From positions 10,146,249-10,210,248 of the forward strand of contig OY759223.1 of the NCBI GenBank assembly GCA_963662175.1: 64,000 nt of DNA, given 5' to 3'. The position numbers and the translations under genes were made by a program. Below, piece after piece: positions 10,741 to 22,089 of the stretch. How positions within the stretch are numbered: position 1 is the stretch's first letter; each line of letters opens with the position of its first letter. Below the pieces are notes generated by a model. It saw only the letters and a program-made list of their open reading frames with translations. It searched no databases and was not told where the DNA came from. Origin of the DNA: Aradus depressus. Taxonomy: Eukaryota > Arthropoda > Insecta > Hemiptera > Aradidae.

Positions 10741-11548
10741 TTGATGTGTAAACATCTTTATAGCTTCAAAAACTTGCTGTTGTGCACTGATTTTAATTAA
10801 AATTTGTTTTATAATGTTACAATAAGAAAAGTAGTATGAAGAATTAATGATTTAAATTTATTATTCTTCAATTCCTTTTATACATGAAATTATAGGTTTG
10901 TGATAGCTAAAATAAGATATATACAACTGTCATTGTAGTTTCTCTAAATACCGCGAGAATACAGCGTCGATAGTAGTTTTTGAATTTTTGGTTGTAATGC
11001 TTCGATTCATATATATTTGTAGTAAGTTTGTCATTTAAAAATGAAATAAGCTGTTCGGTATCTCTTGAAATGGGTAAAAACATTATAATATTTGTTGTGA
11101 CAATATGACAAGAAATATCTTTAATATTGTTCGCTATTTTTAGCAGTTTTATTATTATTATTATATATCATACAATAATATATTGAAATATTATATATTA
11201 TATTTTTTTTAGATTTACGATGTTATATTATTTTCTTTTACCACAAATTTTATTTATTGTGACAAATTTATGCTATCGAAGCATCTTCACCTAAACGTTT
11301 CTTACCAAAAGATCATTTTATAGTTCGTAATATTGATATGTCAGTTAAATTCATTACAACGGTAAATAGTAAAAATACAATAGAAATGCTCAAAAAAAGC
11401 TGACACAGATAAAGAAGTGTGCAGTTGTGTCTGGGCGCTGTGCGCGCAACCGTCCGACACACATACTGATGCAGCATGCACAACAACGAGACTTACGCTC
11501 TGACGGTCTGACATAGGCCCTACCGAGAGCTAAGATGTTTACACATCA
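10741..11548. mobile_element. TIR element nested in a Helentron-like copy
   Basis: Inverted ends TTGATGTGTAAACATCTT (10741-10758) and its complement (11531-11548), both continuing into AGCT a few bases in. A GC-rich block (11395-11520) sits near the right end in otherwise AT-rich DNA. No transposase is recognisable and the target duplication is unclear. Confidence 0.55.
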
Positions 11549-11699
11549 AACACTATAATAACTGCCGTTGTAATAAAATGTATTATAACACTTCATTAAT
11601 TAAGTATAATATAATAATAAAATATACAATAGTATAATTAGTATAATATCAGGAGGCGTTGAGAAATTTTGTTTATTAGAAGAAGGAAATTCATATCTT

Positions 11700-11800
11700 T
11701 AACAGATTGCATATTTTTTTTATTTTTCCAGATACGGTTGGAACAAGCCATCGGAAGGTTTACTTTCAATTAGTCTCAAAACCTCAAATGGGTATGTTTA
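11700..11800 (+). other. Exon-like segment, unproven
   Basis: A pyrimidine tract ending 'ttttccag' (11731) is followed by about 60 bp open in two frames and then a donor-like GTATGT (11792). This is splice-like context only. Neither translation matches a family I know. Confidence 0.2.
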
Positions 11801-11997
11801 TTCATTATTATATCGGCGATATTCGTTTTATATATATATTTATATTTTTTAAGTTTAGCGCCATGATTTATTATGTATTTATAATTGCGTGGCTCAGGTA
11901 TAATCGTATGTAAAAGAGCCCAGTGAACCTAAGTACATAATATTTGTACATTGTATTTATTGAAAAATTATTTGTACATTAATTATATTATACAATA

Positions 11998-12275
11998 CGG
12001 GCGCCAGTAGCTCAGTGGTATGCGTTCGAAACCCCCTTAGGAGCTAACTTTTTTTTATCTGGGATAAATAATAAATAAAATAAACTTGAGCACGCCGTCC
12101 TTCGGATGGGACGTTAAGCGATGGTCCTGAGCCTGTACGATGTCAGGTACTCGTTAAAGACCCCAGTCTCCCAGAGTAGAGTCGGGCTCATATCACCAGA
12201 GTGACGAAAGAGCGCTCTGGTAGTAGGCGATATGACCTCATAGTTAAAGCCCGGGCATGAGTCATAATAACTAAC
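11998..12275 (+). repeat. SINE-A copy with collapsed head
   Basis: Target duplication TACAATA at 11991-11997 and 12276-12282. The head is deleted between A box and B box ('gtggtatgcgttcgaaaccc'); body and 3' end are intact. Because the duplication still fits, the deletion may have been present before insertion or arisen after it. Confidence 0.9.
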
Positions 12276-12447
12276 TACAATATGTTAGCTTGTAATTACA
12301 ATTTCCAATAACTGGCGATAGGATTACTAGTCGAAGTAAATGTTTTCCAAAAAATGTAACAGCGGTTGTGCAATTTTTTTTTTCTTTTTTATGTGTAATA
12401 AGTAGGGGTCTGATTTATATGTACAAAAATATATATATATAAATATG

Positions 12448-12787
12448 GAGGGCGCCGGTAGCTCAGTGGTATGCGTGCTTGACTTCTGAGCTCAAGGTCG
12501 TGGGTTCGTACTGAGGCCCTTAGTTTATTTTATCTGGGAGGTAAAATAAACTTAAGCACGCCGTCCTTCGGATGGGACGTTAAGCGATGGTCCCGAGCCT
12601 GTACGATGTCAGGTACTCGTTAAAGATCCCTACCCTAGATGAATAAAAATTTAGGGTAGGCAAAATTTAGGACTCCCACAGTAGAGTCGGGCTCATGTCC
12701 ACCAGAGTGACGAAAGAGCGCTCTGGTAGTAGGCGATATGACCTCGTTGTTAAAGCCCGGGCATGAGTCATAAAACCTAACCTAACC
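12448..12787 (+). repeat. SINE-A, full length, 12-bp target duplication
   Basis: Flanked by TATATAAATATG (12436-12447 and 12788-12799). The tail is AAAACCTAACCTAACC. Part of the B box is deleted ('gtgggttcgtactgaggc'). Confidence 0.93.
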
Positions 12788-12819
12788 TATATAAATATGT
12801 AAATACATTTAATGTATTG

Positions 12820-13768
12820 ACACGAAGTGTCATATGTGAATTCAAAACCCTACAAGGGCGACACCTATTGATTTTCCTCGAAATCAGCCGAAGGGGAGGA
12901 ATCAAAAAACTCAATAACTGCTGATGTAATCAATATACAGGGTGGCCTAGATAAGCGGGCCACAAGTGAAATAACTCCTAAACGGTTAGAGATATCAAAA
13001 TTGTGCATAGGACTAATGTTGTAGCACTCGCCGAGAGCTATAGTATGGCGTTCTCGAAAAGACATAAATGACCCTTTTAATGGCTCAAATAGCCCATCGA
13101 AGGGCGGGGTTCCTTTTGACCCTTAAGTTTCATTACATTTTATTAAAGTACTAAAGAAACTAGGAAGAAGTGTGCAAACAGATTTTTGATACGTCAAGTA
13201 GTTCTCGGACGAAAAACGTTTAAAGTTGCACGTTTTCTTATTCCGAAGTTAGTTGGAGTTTAATAACTTCAGAATAAGGAAATGTGCAACTTTAAACGTT
13301 TTTTTTCCAAGAACTATTTGACGTATCAAAAATCTGTTTGCACAGTTATTCCTTGTTTCTTTAGTACTTTAATAAAATGTAATGAAACTTAAGGGTCAAA
13401 AGGGAACCCCGCCCTTCGAAGGGCTATTTGAGCCATTAAAAGGGTCATTTATGTCTTTTCGAGGACACCATACTATAGCTCTCGGCGAGTGCTACAACTT
13501 TAGTCCTATGCACAATTTTGATATCTCTAACCGTTTAGGAGTTATTTCACTTGTGGCCCGCTTATCTGGACCACCTGTATATCGGCATGAAATTTTATAT
13601 TTAAATTCAAAACCCCATAAAGATGGCACCTATTAATTTTCAGCGAAATCGGTCTAAGAGGAGAGATGGATCTGGGAAGTAAATACAATAAGTTGATTGA
13701 CTTTGAAGGGAGGGCGAAAAGATAATTGAATAATTCTTGCTGGGGATGTACAACGCCGGTGATTCACC
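12820..13768 (+). mobile_element. Helentron-like copy split by a fold-back
   Basis: Internal unit ('gggcgacacctattgatttt', 'ataactgctgatgtaat') stops at 12937, resumes at 13578 ('tatatcggcatgaaatttta') and continues to the 3' end 'gctggggatgtacaacgccg' and hairpin 'ggtgattcacc'. Removing 12938-13577 and one TATA restores a normal 141-bp-type unit. Confidence 0.75.
12938..13577. mobile_element. 640-bp palindromic fold-back, TATA target
   Basis: Almost the whole element is one inverted repeat: left arm from CAGGGTGGCC at 12938 to about 13240, right arm from about 13268 to the complementary end at 13577, with a small central loop. It is bounded by TATA on both sides (12934-12937 and 13578-13581). 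The same short protein-like frame appears in both arms on opposite strands; this is a symmetry artefact, not a gene. A non-autonomous DNA element is the best reading. Confidence 0.85.
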
Positions 13769-14177
13769 TGATATTCCTGAGGTCACTGATCTAGTAGAAG
13801 GCAAAGAGGTAACTGGCAAACCACAACATCCAGTCGTGTCACATTAGCTCTCTCATATTATATATACACTCACATTTATTACAGGCAATAGAAGTTTATT
13901 ACGTTTGAAAACGAGGAAGTAATTTACATAGCACTGATCGTGAACTGGAGGTTTTGATTTGAGATCTAATACTCGGCGACAAGAAGGTATTGGTGACAGG
14001 TTTTCACTCTCTCTCTCTGACTTTCCCTCTTTGGTCTATTTGGATGAAAATCAATATTACTGGGCTTTCTCCATACCTTGTTGTCTTGCCTCAACTGCAT
14101 CTGAAAATACCAAGTCTCCCAATTTCCTTGGCTCCATGTCCAAAGATCAAATAAAAAATAACTAATCAAAAATATCA
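13769..14177. other. No recognised feature
   Basis: Overlapping small open frames on both strands (13959-14178) with no family resemblance. Confidence 0.45.
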
Positions 14178-14475
14178 AACGATAAAATATTTAATACAAA
14201 AATATCAGACGACAAAATAACAAACGGTAAAATATTTAATACAAATTAATAATAACAGTAAATTAATATTAATAAATATCCGACGACGAAATAACAAACG
14301 ATAAAATATTTATTACAAAAATATCAGACGACAAAATAACAAACGGTAAAATATTTAATACAAATTAATAATAACAGTAAATTAATATTAATAAATATCC
14401 GACGACAAAATAACAAACGATAAAATATTTATTACAAAAATATCAGACGACAAAATAACAAATGACAAAATTCCT
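14178..14475. repeat. 119-bp tandem repeat, about 2.5 units
   Basis: 'caaacggtaaaatatttaat' recurs 119 bp apart (14221, 14340). Each unit is built from shorter related pieces with 'gacgacaaaataacaaacga'. Confidence 0.85.
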
Positions 14476-14664
14476 AACTACAAAATAGAAATTTTTTTGT
14501 ATTTACAATTATATATAACAAAAGTTATACATAATAAATAAATGTCTTGGATGTTGAAAGAGAAATCTTTCATCAATGACACTCCATTATCTTGTTATTA
14601 CGGATGAGAAAGAGGAATTAGAATATATCTATAAAAAAAATAGTTAAATGATAAAGTTATAGCT

Positions 14665-16930
14665 GTGGTGCCCCGCGTTCCTAACTACGTAAGTATTAGC
14701 TGTGGTGCCCCGCGTTCCTAACTACGTAAGTATTAGCTGTGGTGCCCCGCGTTCCTAAGTACATACTAGCTGTGGTGCCCAGCGTTCCTAAGTACATATT
14801 AGCTGTGGTGCCCAGCGTTCCTAACTACGTACTAGCTGTGGTGCCCCGCGTTCCTAACTACGTACTAGCTGTGGTGCCCCGCGTTCCTAACTACGTACTA
14901 GCTGTGGTGCCCCGCGTTCCTAACTACGTAAGTATTAGCTGTGGTGCCCCGCGTTCCTAACTACGTAAGTATTAGCTGTGGTGCCCAGCGTTCCTAACTA
15001 CGTACTAGCTGTGGTGCCCAGCGTTCCTAACTACGTACTAGCTGTGGTGCCCCGCGTTCCTAACTACGTATGTATTAGCTGTGGTGCCCCGCGTTCCTAA
15101 GTACATACTAGCTGTGGTGCCCAGCGTTCCTAAGTACATATTAGCTGTGGTGCCCAGCGTTCCTAACTACGTAAGTATTAGCTGTGGTGCCCCGCGTTCC
15201 TAAGTACATATTAGCTGTGGTGCCCAGCGTTCCTAACTACGTAAGTATTAGCTGTGGTGCCCCGCGTTCCTAAGTACATACTAGCTGTGGTGCCGAGCGG
15301 TTCTAACTACGTACTAGCTGTGGTGCCCAGCGTTCCTAACTACGTAAGTATTAGCTGTGGTGCCCCGCGTTCCTAACTACGTAAGTATTAGCTGTGGTGC
15401 CCCGCGTTCCTAAGTACATACTAGCTGTGGTGCCGAGCGGTTCTAACTACGTACTAGCTGTGGTGCCCAGCGTTCCTAACTACGTAAGTATTAGCTGTGG
15501 TGCCCCGCGTTCCTAAGTACATACTAGCTGTGGTGCCGAGCGGTTCTAACTACGTAAGTATTAGCTGTGGTGCCCCGCGTTCCTAAGTACATACTAGCTG
15601 TGGTGCCGAGCGGTTCTAACTACGTACTAGCTGTGGTGCCCAGCGTTCCTAACTACGTACTAGCTGTGGTGCCCAGCGTTCCTAACTACGTAAGTATTAG
15701 CTGTGGTGCCCCGCGTTCCTAAGTACATACTAGCTGTGGTGCCGAGCGGTTCTAACTACGTACTAGCTGTGGTGCCGAGCGGTTCTAACTACGTACTAGC
15801 TGTGGTGCCCAGCGTTCCTAACTACGTAAGTATTAGCTGTGGTGCCCCGCGTTCCTAAGTACATACTAGCTGTGGTGCCGAGCGGTTCTAACTACGTACT
15901 AGCTGTGGTGCCCAGCGTTCCTAACTACGTAAGTATTAGCTGTGGTGCCCCGCGTTCCTAAGTACATACTAGCTGTGGTGCCGAGCGGTTCTAACTACGT
16001 AAGTATTAGCTGTGGTGCCCCGCGTTCCTAAGTACATACTAGCTGTGGTGCCGAGCGGTTCTAACTACGTACTAGCTGTGGTGCCCAGCGTTCCTAACTA
16101 CGTACTAGCTGTGGTGCCCAGCGTTCCTAACTACGTAAGTATTAGCTGTGGTGCCCCGCGTTCCTAAGTACATACTAGCTGTGGTGCCGAGCGGTTCTAA
16201 CTACGTACTAGCTGTGGTGCCCAGCGTTCCTAACTACGTAAGTATTAGCTGTGGTGCCCCGCGTTCCTAAGTACATACTAGCTGTGGTGCCGAGCGGTTC
16301 TAACTACGTACTAGCTGTGGTGCCCAGCGTTCCTAACTACGTAAGTATTAGCTGTGGTGCCCCGCGTTCCTAAGTACATACTAGCTGTGGTGCCGAGCGG
16401 TTCTAACTACGTAAGTATTAGCTGTGGTGCCCCGCGTTCCTAAGTACATACTAGCTGTGGTGCCGAGCGGTTCTAACTACGTACTAGCTGTGGTGCCCAG
16501 CGTTCCTAACTACGTACTAGCTGTGGTGCCCAGCGTTCCTAACTACGTAAGTATTAGCTGTGGTGCCCCGCGTTCCTAAGTACATACTAGCTGTGGTGCC
16601 GAGCGGCTCTAACTACGTACTAGCTGTGGTGCCCAGCGTTCCTAACTACGTAAGTATTAGCTGTGGTGCCCCGCGTTCCTAAGTACATACTAGCTGTGGT
16701 GCCGAGCGGTTCTAACTACGTACTAGCTGTGGTGCCCAGCGTTCCTAACTACGTAAGTATTAGCTGTGGTGCCCCGCGTTCCCAAGTACGAATTAGCTGT
16801 GGTGCCCGGCGGTCCTAAGAACTTACTAGCTGTGAGGTCCGCCGTTGCAAGGCAAGTACTAGCCGTTTTGCACCGCGTTTCTAAGTACGTACTAGCTGTG
16901 GTGCCTAGCGGTCCTAAGTACGGTCCACTG
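14665..16930. repeat. Minisatellite, 33/37-bp units with higher-order structure
   Basis: About 65 units based on TAGCTGTGGTGCCC then AGCG or CGCG, 'ttcctaactacgta', with 33-bp units (…gtac or …catac) and 37-bp units (…gtaagtat). A variant unit with GCCGAGCGGTT marks positions 15291, 15431, 15534, 15604, 15740, 15773, 15876, 15979, 16049, 16185, 16288, 16391, 16461, 16597 and 16700. The spacings give a 103-bp three-unit period, and a 412-bp twelve-unit period (103+103+70+136) repeated twice from 15773. Units decay after 16780. Mixed 33/37 lengths break any reading frame, so it is not coding. Confidence 0.95.
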
Positions 16931-17559
16931 CATTGCAAATATTAGCGAGGGTGTTCACCGCTTGGCAATTAGTTGCTACGATGACCACCGCTGTTCAGCC
17001 TAAAATATACCAAAACAAAAAACAACATTCACTTTTTCCGTGATGTGAACGCCTCATTTCGATGTGAGTGATTGAAAATTGCAACGACATGAATGTACTG
17101 TCGAAGAATTGCCTAGGATTCGCATGAGATGTATTATGAGAAAAAGTCGGAGTTCTCCGGGCAATGCCCGCTAAATATATTGCGTTGTATAAAAAATACA
17201 CACATTTAAATTATTTAATATAAACAAATTAATTATATTTATTTTTCTATAAAATCCAAGAAGCAACTGAATTAGTAAATAAATAATATGAATGCATTTT
17301 GTTTTAAAACAAATGAGTAGAAAACAAAACACGGCCATCAGCTGTTTTTGAATTAGTGTAGAGGAGTCAATGGTGTGTGGTCTGGGTTGAGATGTGAAGG
17401 TGGACAGAGAGTTGTTGTTTAGGCTTAAGATGTGATGAACTGAGTAGGTGTGAATTAACAGTAAAATTGATGCGCAAAGAAGGTACTGTTATTTATTTAT
17501 ATGTACAAAATATATATGCCCAAAAATATATAACTTTGATTTGAAGAATGGCCCAAATA

Positions 17560-17590
<31 letters not shown>

Positions 17591-17814
17591 GATTGAAATA
17601 GTTTTAAGAATTTAGTTTTTACGATTTTTCTTTTGATTTTTGTTTCAGTGTTTAGTTTTTAATTTTATAATGTGGATGTAAATAAACCCAATTATTTGTT
17701 CTCGTAAATTCTATGCCGTTAATTTTCCTTGTTAACTCAGTATGATAATTTAAAAATCTTTGGATTAGATTTAATATTTTTGCAAAATTTAGATAAACAT
17801 AATATGCCATATTA
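16931..17814. other. No recognised gene; poly(A) run
   Basis: A run of about 24 A begins near 17567. Small open frames here (16995-17201, 17652-17879) look like chance. Confidence 0.5.
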
Positions 17815-18005
17815 TGGCATCTCTTCAGAAATCCAAATGAAAAGTATGTTAATTGAATTTTTTTTAAAAATATGTGCACTTTCTTAAAAATTGCACGTCT
17901 TGAACTTTTGATATTTTTTTAGGACCCTTTTCAGAAATTACTGTAGAAATCAAAATTTAGTAAAAGACCAAAGATGTTTCCACAGGAAATGTGGTAACTT
18001 ACTAT
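17815..18005 (+). repeat. Dispersed repeat family C
   Basis: Second copy of the block at 7735-8040 ('aaattgcacgtcttgaactt'). Confidence 0.65.
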
Positions 18006-18009
18006 TTAA

Positions 18010-18890
18010 CTTAATTAAAATTAAAGTTTGGAGTAAATCTTGGAAAATTAAATTTAACATCACAGAATGTCAACACGTAACATTCGCTCTCCGCCGTGGT
18101 GACTGCCCCCCAGTATTCATTGAAAACCAGCCATTACCTCATTCCTCTTCCGTAAAACATTTAGGATTAACCCTCGATAGAAGGCTGACTTGGAACCTCA
18201 CACTCGGACGACACGACTCACACTAGACTGGTGACGTGGACTATTATACAGTATTTTCAATAGGCGTTCTAAATTATCTACTTGACAAAAACTAAATTGT
18301 TATACCTATCTTCTCCGACCTCTCTGGACCTATGGCTTACAAATATATGGTACAGCCAAGACTTCGAACATCAAAAGAATACAGGTATTTCAATCCAAGA
18401 CTCTCCGACTGATCACGCAATGCCCATCATTCGTTAGCAACAAGACTTTACACCGCGACTTGAACGTCACACCCATAGACACAACCATTAAACATTTATA
18501 CCAACGTTTCTACACCAAAATTTACTTAACACCAATCCGGAAGTTTGCAAAATCTTAAGTACGTAAGTTTTGGGCGATGATAACCCTGCAGTTTTTTGCC
18601 CTTAAAAATAAAATCATATCATATCTTAAGTACAAATTTACTCCACAATCCCCCAAGAAGATTAAAGAGAGTTTGGCATACAGATCTCCTGTTATGAAAT
18701 GATGCCATGAGGGTTCACCGCTGGGTGTTTTTTCCTCTCTCAAGCCTTTCATGTCATATTTATTTTTATTATTTTATTTTATTTTTTATTATTTTTGTAT
18801 AGTACCTACATGTCAGCCCAGCCGCTGGTTGTGCATTTTTTGAATAGTTGTGGCTTAAAATAAATAAATACAAAAAAAAATATATATATA
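18010..18890 (+). pseudogene. Jockey-like LINE remnant
   Basis: Frame 18068-18200 reads HVTFALRRGDCPPVFI, then NQPLPHSSSVKHLGLTLDRR, aligning with the thumb region of the intact copy at 23594-24835 (CPPVYINNQPIP…YLGLHLDRRLTW). Later pieces (18340-18540) match the C-terminal part with frameshifts. The 3' UTR runs to an A-rich end near 18890. A 60-bp insertion sits at 18563-18622. Confidence 0.75.
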
Positions 18891-19444
18891 TATTTAATTA
18901 TTATTAATTTTATTAATTAAATTATTATTTATATTAATATTTATTTATCATTTATTTAACATTAACAATTTTTTAAATATATATCTAAGTTGCTTGTTGA
19001 GTTAGCAGCGGCTATTACAGCTGTGAAATACCAGAACGAATAGACCTAGCAAGAAAATGCATAAATATTACATAATTATATTTTTTTCTACCTTCTTTTT
19101 AATATGCAAGAAGTCGTTAGATCAAGTACGAAATTACCAACTGAAAAAATGCAATGGCTCAATATCGTTACATTAAATTATCAATTCTTATCTGAATCAT
19201 TTGTTCATAACAGAAATATTCACAATAAAATCTTTTGAGTTGTATAAGAAGATTCTGAATTTATAATAACATTCTTTATGTCTAGACTAAAGGTTTAACC
19301 GAGAGGTCGAATCGTAAAATATGTTTCTTCATAAAGAATAAAATGATCAATATAAAAAAATGGTTTACATAAAGATCAGCAAACAAATTATAGATATTGG
19401 TGATGTGAGTTGTTGTAAACACCAACAAATAAATGGGAGAAGAA
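18891..19444. other. No recognised feature
   Basis: Very AT-rich; nothing supported. Confidence 0.5.
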
Positions 19445-19530
19445 TATAGTTGTTAGGGAAATTATGTAATCGGTCAAAAATTCAAATTGGAGTTTTCATC
19501 TGAATTTTATCGTCAATCTAATGTTGAAAA
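19445..19530 (+). repeat. Helentron-like 5' fragment
   Basis: 'aattatgtaatcggtcaaaa' and downstream family sequence, about 85 bp only. Confidence 0.6.
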
Positions 19531-19906
19531 AATTAGATTACAAAAATTAGAAAATTAGTGAAAACATCGTAGATTAGGTGATATATATATGTGGCGTCTC
19601 TTTTCAAAACCGGCCATCTCCAAAAAAAAATTTTTTTTCAGGAAATGAAAAAAACCTGTATTTTAATAACCGTTGTCATTATTATCATAAAATTTTTTTA
19701 ATGATATCAGTTAAGCCAGAAATTAACGGTAAGCACTTGCAGGAATTAAAAAAGTAATTAGGTAGACATTTATTAATTAATTAATTTTGGAGTTGGCCGG
19801 TTTTGAAACGAATTGTGTGAATATGGCCGGTTTTGAACCAAACATTTTGGAAAATTGGTAGATTTTTTAGTCAGAAAATTTGATAATGATTAAGATTCAC
19901 ACAAGG

Positions 19907-20117
19907 GAGCCATGGTGGCCGTGCGGGCTAGAGCGTAGGGTTTTAGTCGCATGGTCTCACCTTGGTTTGCGGGTTCGAATCCCGTCCGGTAGTGAGTTTT
20001 ATTTTGTAGATAAAACTCCCTTGGGGCCATGGATGTCCTACATAATTAGGTAAATCACCATTATAAGAGTCATGGCTAATATGCATCGTACTACATGAGA
20101 CCAAAAAAAAATAAAAA
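19907..20117 (+). repeat. SINE-B, full length
   Basis: Second tRNA-derived family. The head 'ggtggccgtgcgg' to 'ggttcgaatcccgtccgg', with a long variable arm, resembles class II (Leu/Ser) tRNA. It ends '…catggctaatatgcatcgta' plus an A-rich tail. Flanks ATTCACACAAGG (19895-19906) and ATTCACACTAGG (20118-20129) are a 12-bp target duplication with one mismatch. Confidence 0.9.
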
Positions 20118-20172
20118 ATTCACACTAGGAAGGTAATAAAAAACTTCTTTGAACAAAAAAAAACGAAATTTA

Positions 20173-20364
20173 TTATTTTTGGTAACTATAGTTACATTGA
20201 CTTTTTTTTCTGGCAAAATTTATTACAACCACATGAGGTAACTTAGTTTCAATGACGAGAAGACCACCAAATAATCGCTTTTCCCTTGTCGATTTCCACG
20301 AGGCTGAATCGCTTTTCCGCTTTCTAGCATGCTCGGGTGACACCTCAACAGGCGAAATATCCAT
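20173..20364 (-). pseudogene. Possible transposase N-terminal remnant
   Basis: A 63-codon open frame with a basic stretch ARKRKSDSASWKSTREKR near its start, inside the TIR element above. Basic K-R-K…W-K…K-R segments near the N-terminus occur in some insect transposon proteins, but I cannot assign a family. It is more likely a remnant than a working gene. Confidence 0.3.
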
Positions 20365-20949
20365 TTTTAAAAAGAGTTAATAAAAAACAAACCGGATAAC
20401 ACAAGAAGAATCGACAAAAACAGAATAGATAGAATGTAACAGAGCTGTTATCAGTCAGAGCGCCCTTGCGGTCGTTGATGACAACTGGAGTTGGCCGGTT
20501 TTGTTCACAACTTTAAACTTCAACACATCATTTTATACACCGAATGGCCGATTCTGAACAAAAAAAATTTACCATTCGATGCAGGACATGATGAAGAATA
20601 ACTTTAAAAAAAAAACGCTTTTCTCATTTTTATGGAGATGGCCGGTTTTGATATATATTATATATTTTTAAATTTAATTTAATTTTTTTAAATTTATTTA
20701 TTATATTTTTTTTTTCCTTCTATTTCATTTTAATGGCAATCATTGAAGAAAAGGAAGAGGTCAATGCTGCCCCAGGAATCACGCCGTGGCAGAAAGCATT
20801 TTCCTGAAAGAAGTCTGCTATAGAAAATAGAGACCCAAGGAAGATCTTTCGTCCTGCAGACACCATTCCTGTAAGTAACCCTTTCACTCCGTTAGCAAGA
20901 AAATATTACAAAAATGAAAAAAAAAAATGTGTGATTGTGTGATGAGAAC

Positions 20950-21600
20950 TCGATAACTAACGATAGAAGGAACGTATCGACACGAAATTTTATATGTGTA
21001 TTCAGAAATCTATAAGGACACCTAATGATTTTTATCCAAATCTACAGAGGGATTAGGAGGGGCTTAACATGAAAACTTTAATAACTGACGTTGTAATGTT
21101 TGTATTGACACGAAATTTCTTTTGTAAATTCAAAATCTTGTAAAGAGGACACTCATTATTTTTTAGTCAAGTCTGCTTAAGGGAAGAGGGGGTTAGGAGG
21201 AACTTAATCTAAAAACTTTAATAACTGGCGTTGTAATGATTGTATTGAAACGACATTTCTTTTGTAAATTCAAAATCCTGTAAAGACGACACTTATTAAT
21301 TTTTAGCCAAATCTGCTCAAGGGAAGAGGGGGTTAGGAGGAACTTAATCTAAAAACTTTAATAACTGGCGTTGTAATGATTGTGTTGAAACGAAATTTCT
21401 TTTGTAAATTCAAAATCTTGTAAAGACGACACTTATTAATTTTTAGCCAAATCTGCCTAAGGAAAGAGGGGGATTAGGAGGGGCTTAACATAAAAACTTT
21501 AATAACTGCCGATGTAATGAATGTAACAACATGGCATGTAGGGAGCGAAAATTGAGTTGATTATTTCGTGCTGGGGAAGTAAATTGCCGATGATTGACCG
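20950..21600 (+). mobile_element. Helentron-like element with four internal repeats
   Basis: Units at about 20950, 21080, 21220 and 21350 share 'ctttaataactggcgttgta' and 'gggaagagggggttaggagg'. The 3' end 'gctggggaagtaaattgccg' with a degraded hairpin lies at 21570-21600. The 5' end is missing. Confidence 0.7.
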
Positions 21601-21794
21601 ACCATTTTTTTGTTTCCAATGGTCATAGCAGTACGGAACATTCCCATAGGGCTGTTTTGAGCACTGTTCCTCACTCGATTAAATAAATATATTTTCAGTA
21701 AAATATTATTTGACTATAGAAAAATGAATGATGAATAATGAACTAGCAGATTTTAACAAAAGCTTGGTGTATTTGTCTAGTGTTTAATCCTCTT

Positions 21795-22030
21795 GTACTT
21801 GCAGAGTACTTGTGGACAAGGATGTCCTCCACTTGAGGTCCTGGTACTTAGTGGATCAAGGAAGACAAGTGGAAGGTCACCAGTGGGTGACGACACTCGA
21901 GAGATGTGAAGAGGTCGTGACGATGTGATGCCAGGACAGAGCCTCTAAGGACACTTTGAGGGAAAGGAATGAGAACCGTCAGGTGTATATCAACCTCTGA
22001 CGAAACCAACTCAGGTCGAGTGGGATCCAT
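21795..22030. other. GC-rich block of unknown origin
   Basis: Markedly richer in G and C than its surroundings and lying between two Helentron-like pieces. Minus and plus frames of up to 60 codons show no domain. It could be a captured or inserted fragment; I cannot identify it. Confidence 0.4.
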
Positions 22031-22089
22031 GTCTCTTATCTGTCTCGTGTGGGCCGATCACCCTCAAGCACTGCATTGGGAGCCACCTA

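Larger units (their letters stand above)
19604..20651. mobile_element. TIR element with GGCCGGTTTTGA motifs
   Basis: Perfect 19-bp inverted ends TCAAAACCGGCCATCTCCA (19604-19622; complement 20633-20651). The motif GGCCGGTTTTG recurs inside at 19799, 19835 and 20496, like subterminal transposase-binding repeats. It carries a nested SINE-B and a minus-strand open frame. The target duplication is uncertain because both flanks are (AT)n. Confidence 0.75.

Noticed and set aside
13382..13636. 84-codon frame matching a minus-strand frame at 12865-13065 (shared NFDISNRLGVISLVARLS)
   Set aside because: The two frames are the same DNA read from the two arms of a palindrome; identity is symmetry, not protein conservation.
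14739..14960. Repeat protein AVVPRVPNYVL… across the minisatellite
   Set aside because: Exists only where 33-bp units are consecutive; 37-bp units shift the frame and no start or promoter context is seen.
14665..16930. CRISPR-like array
   Set aside because: Units are contiguous and of mixed 33/37 bp with no unique spacers; the genome is eukaryotic.
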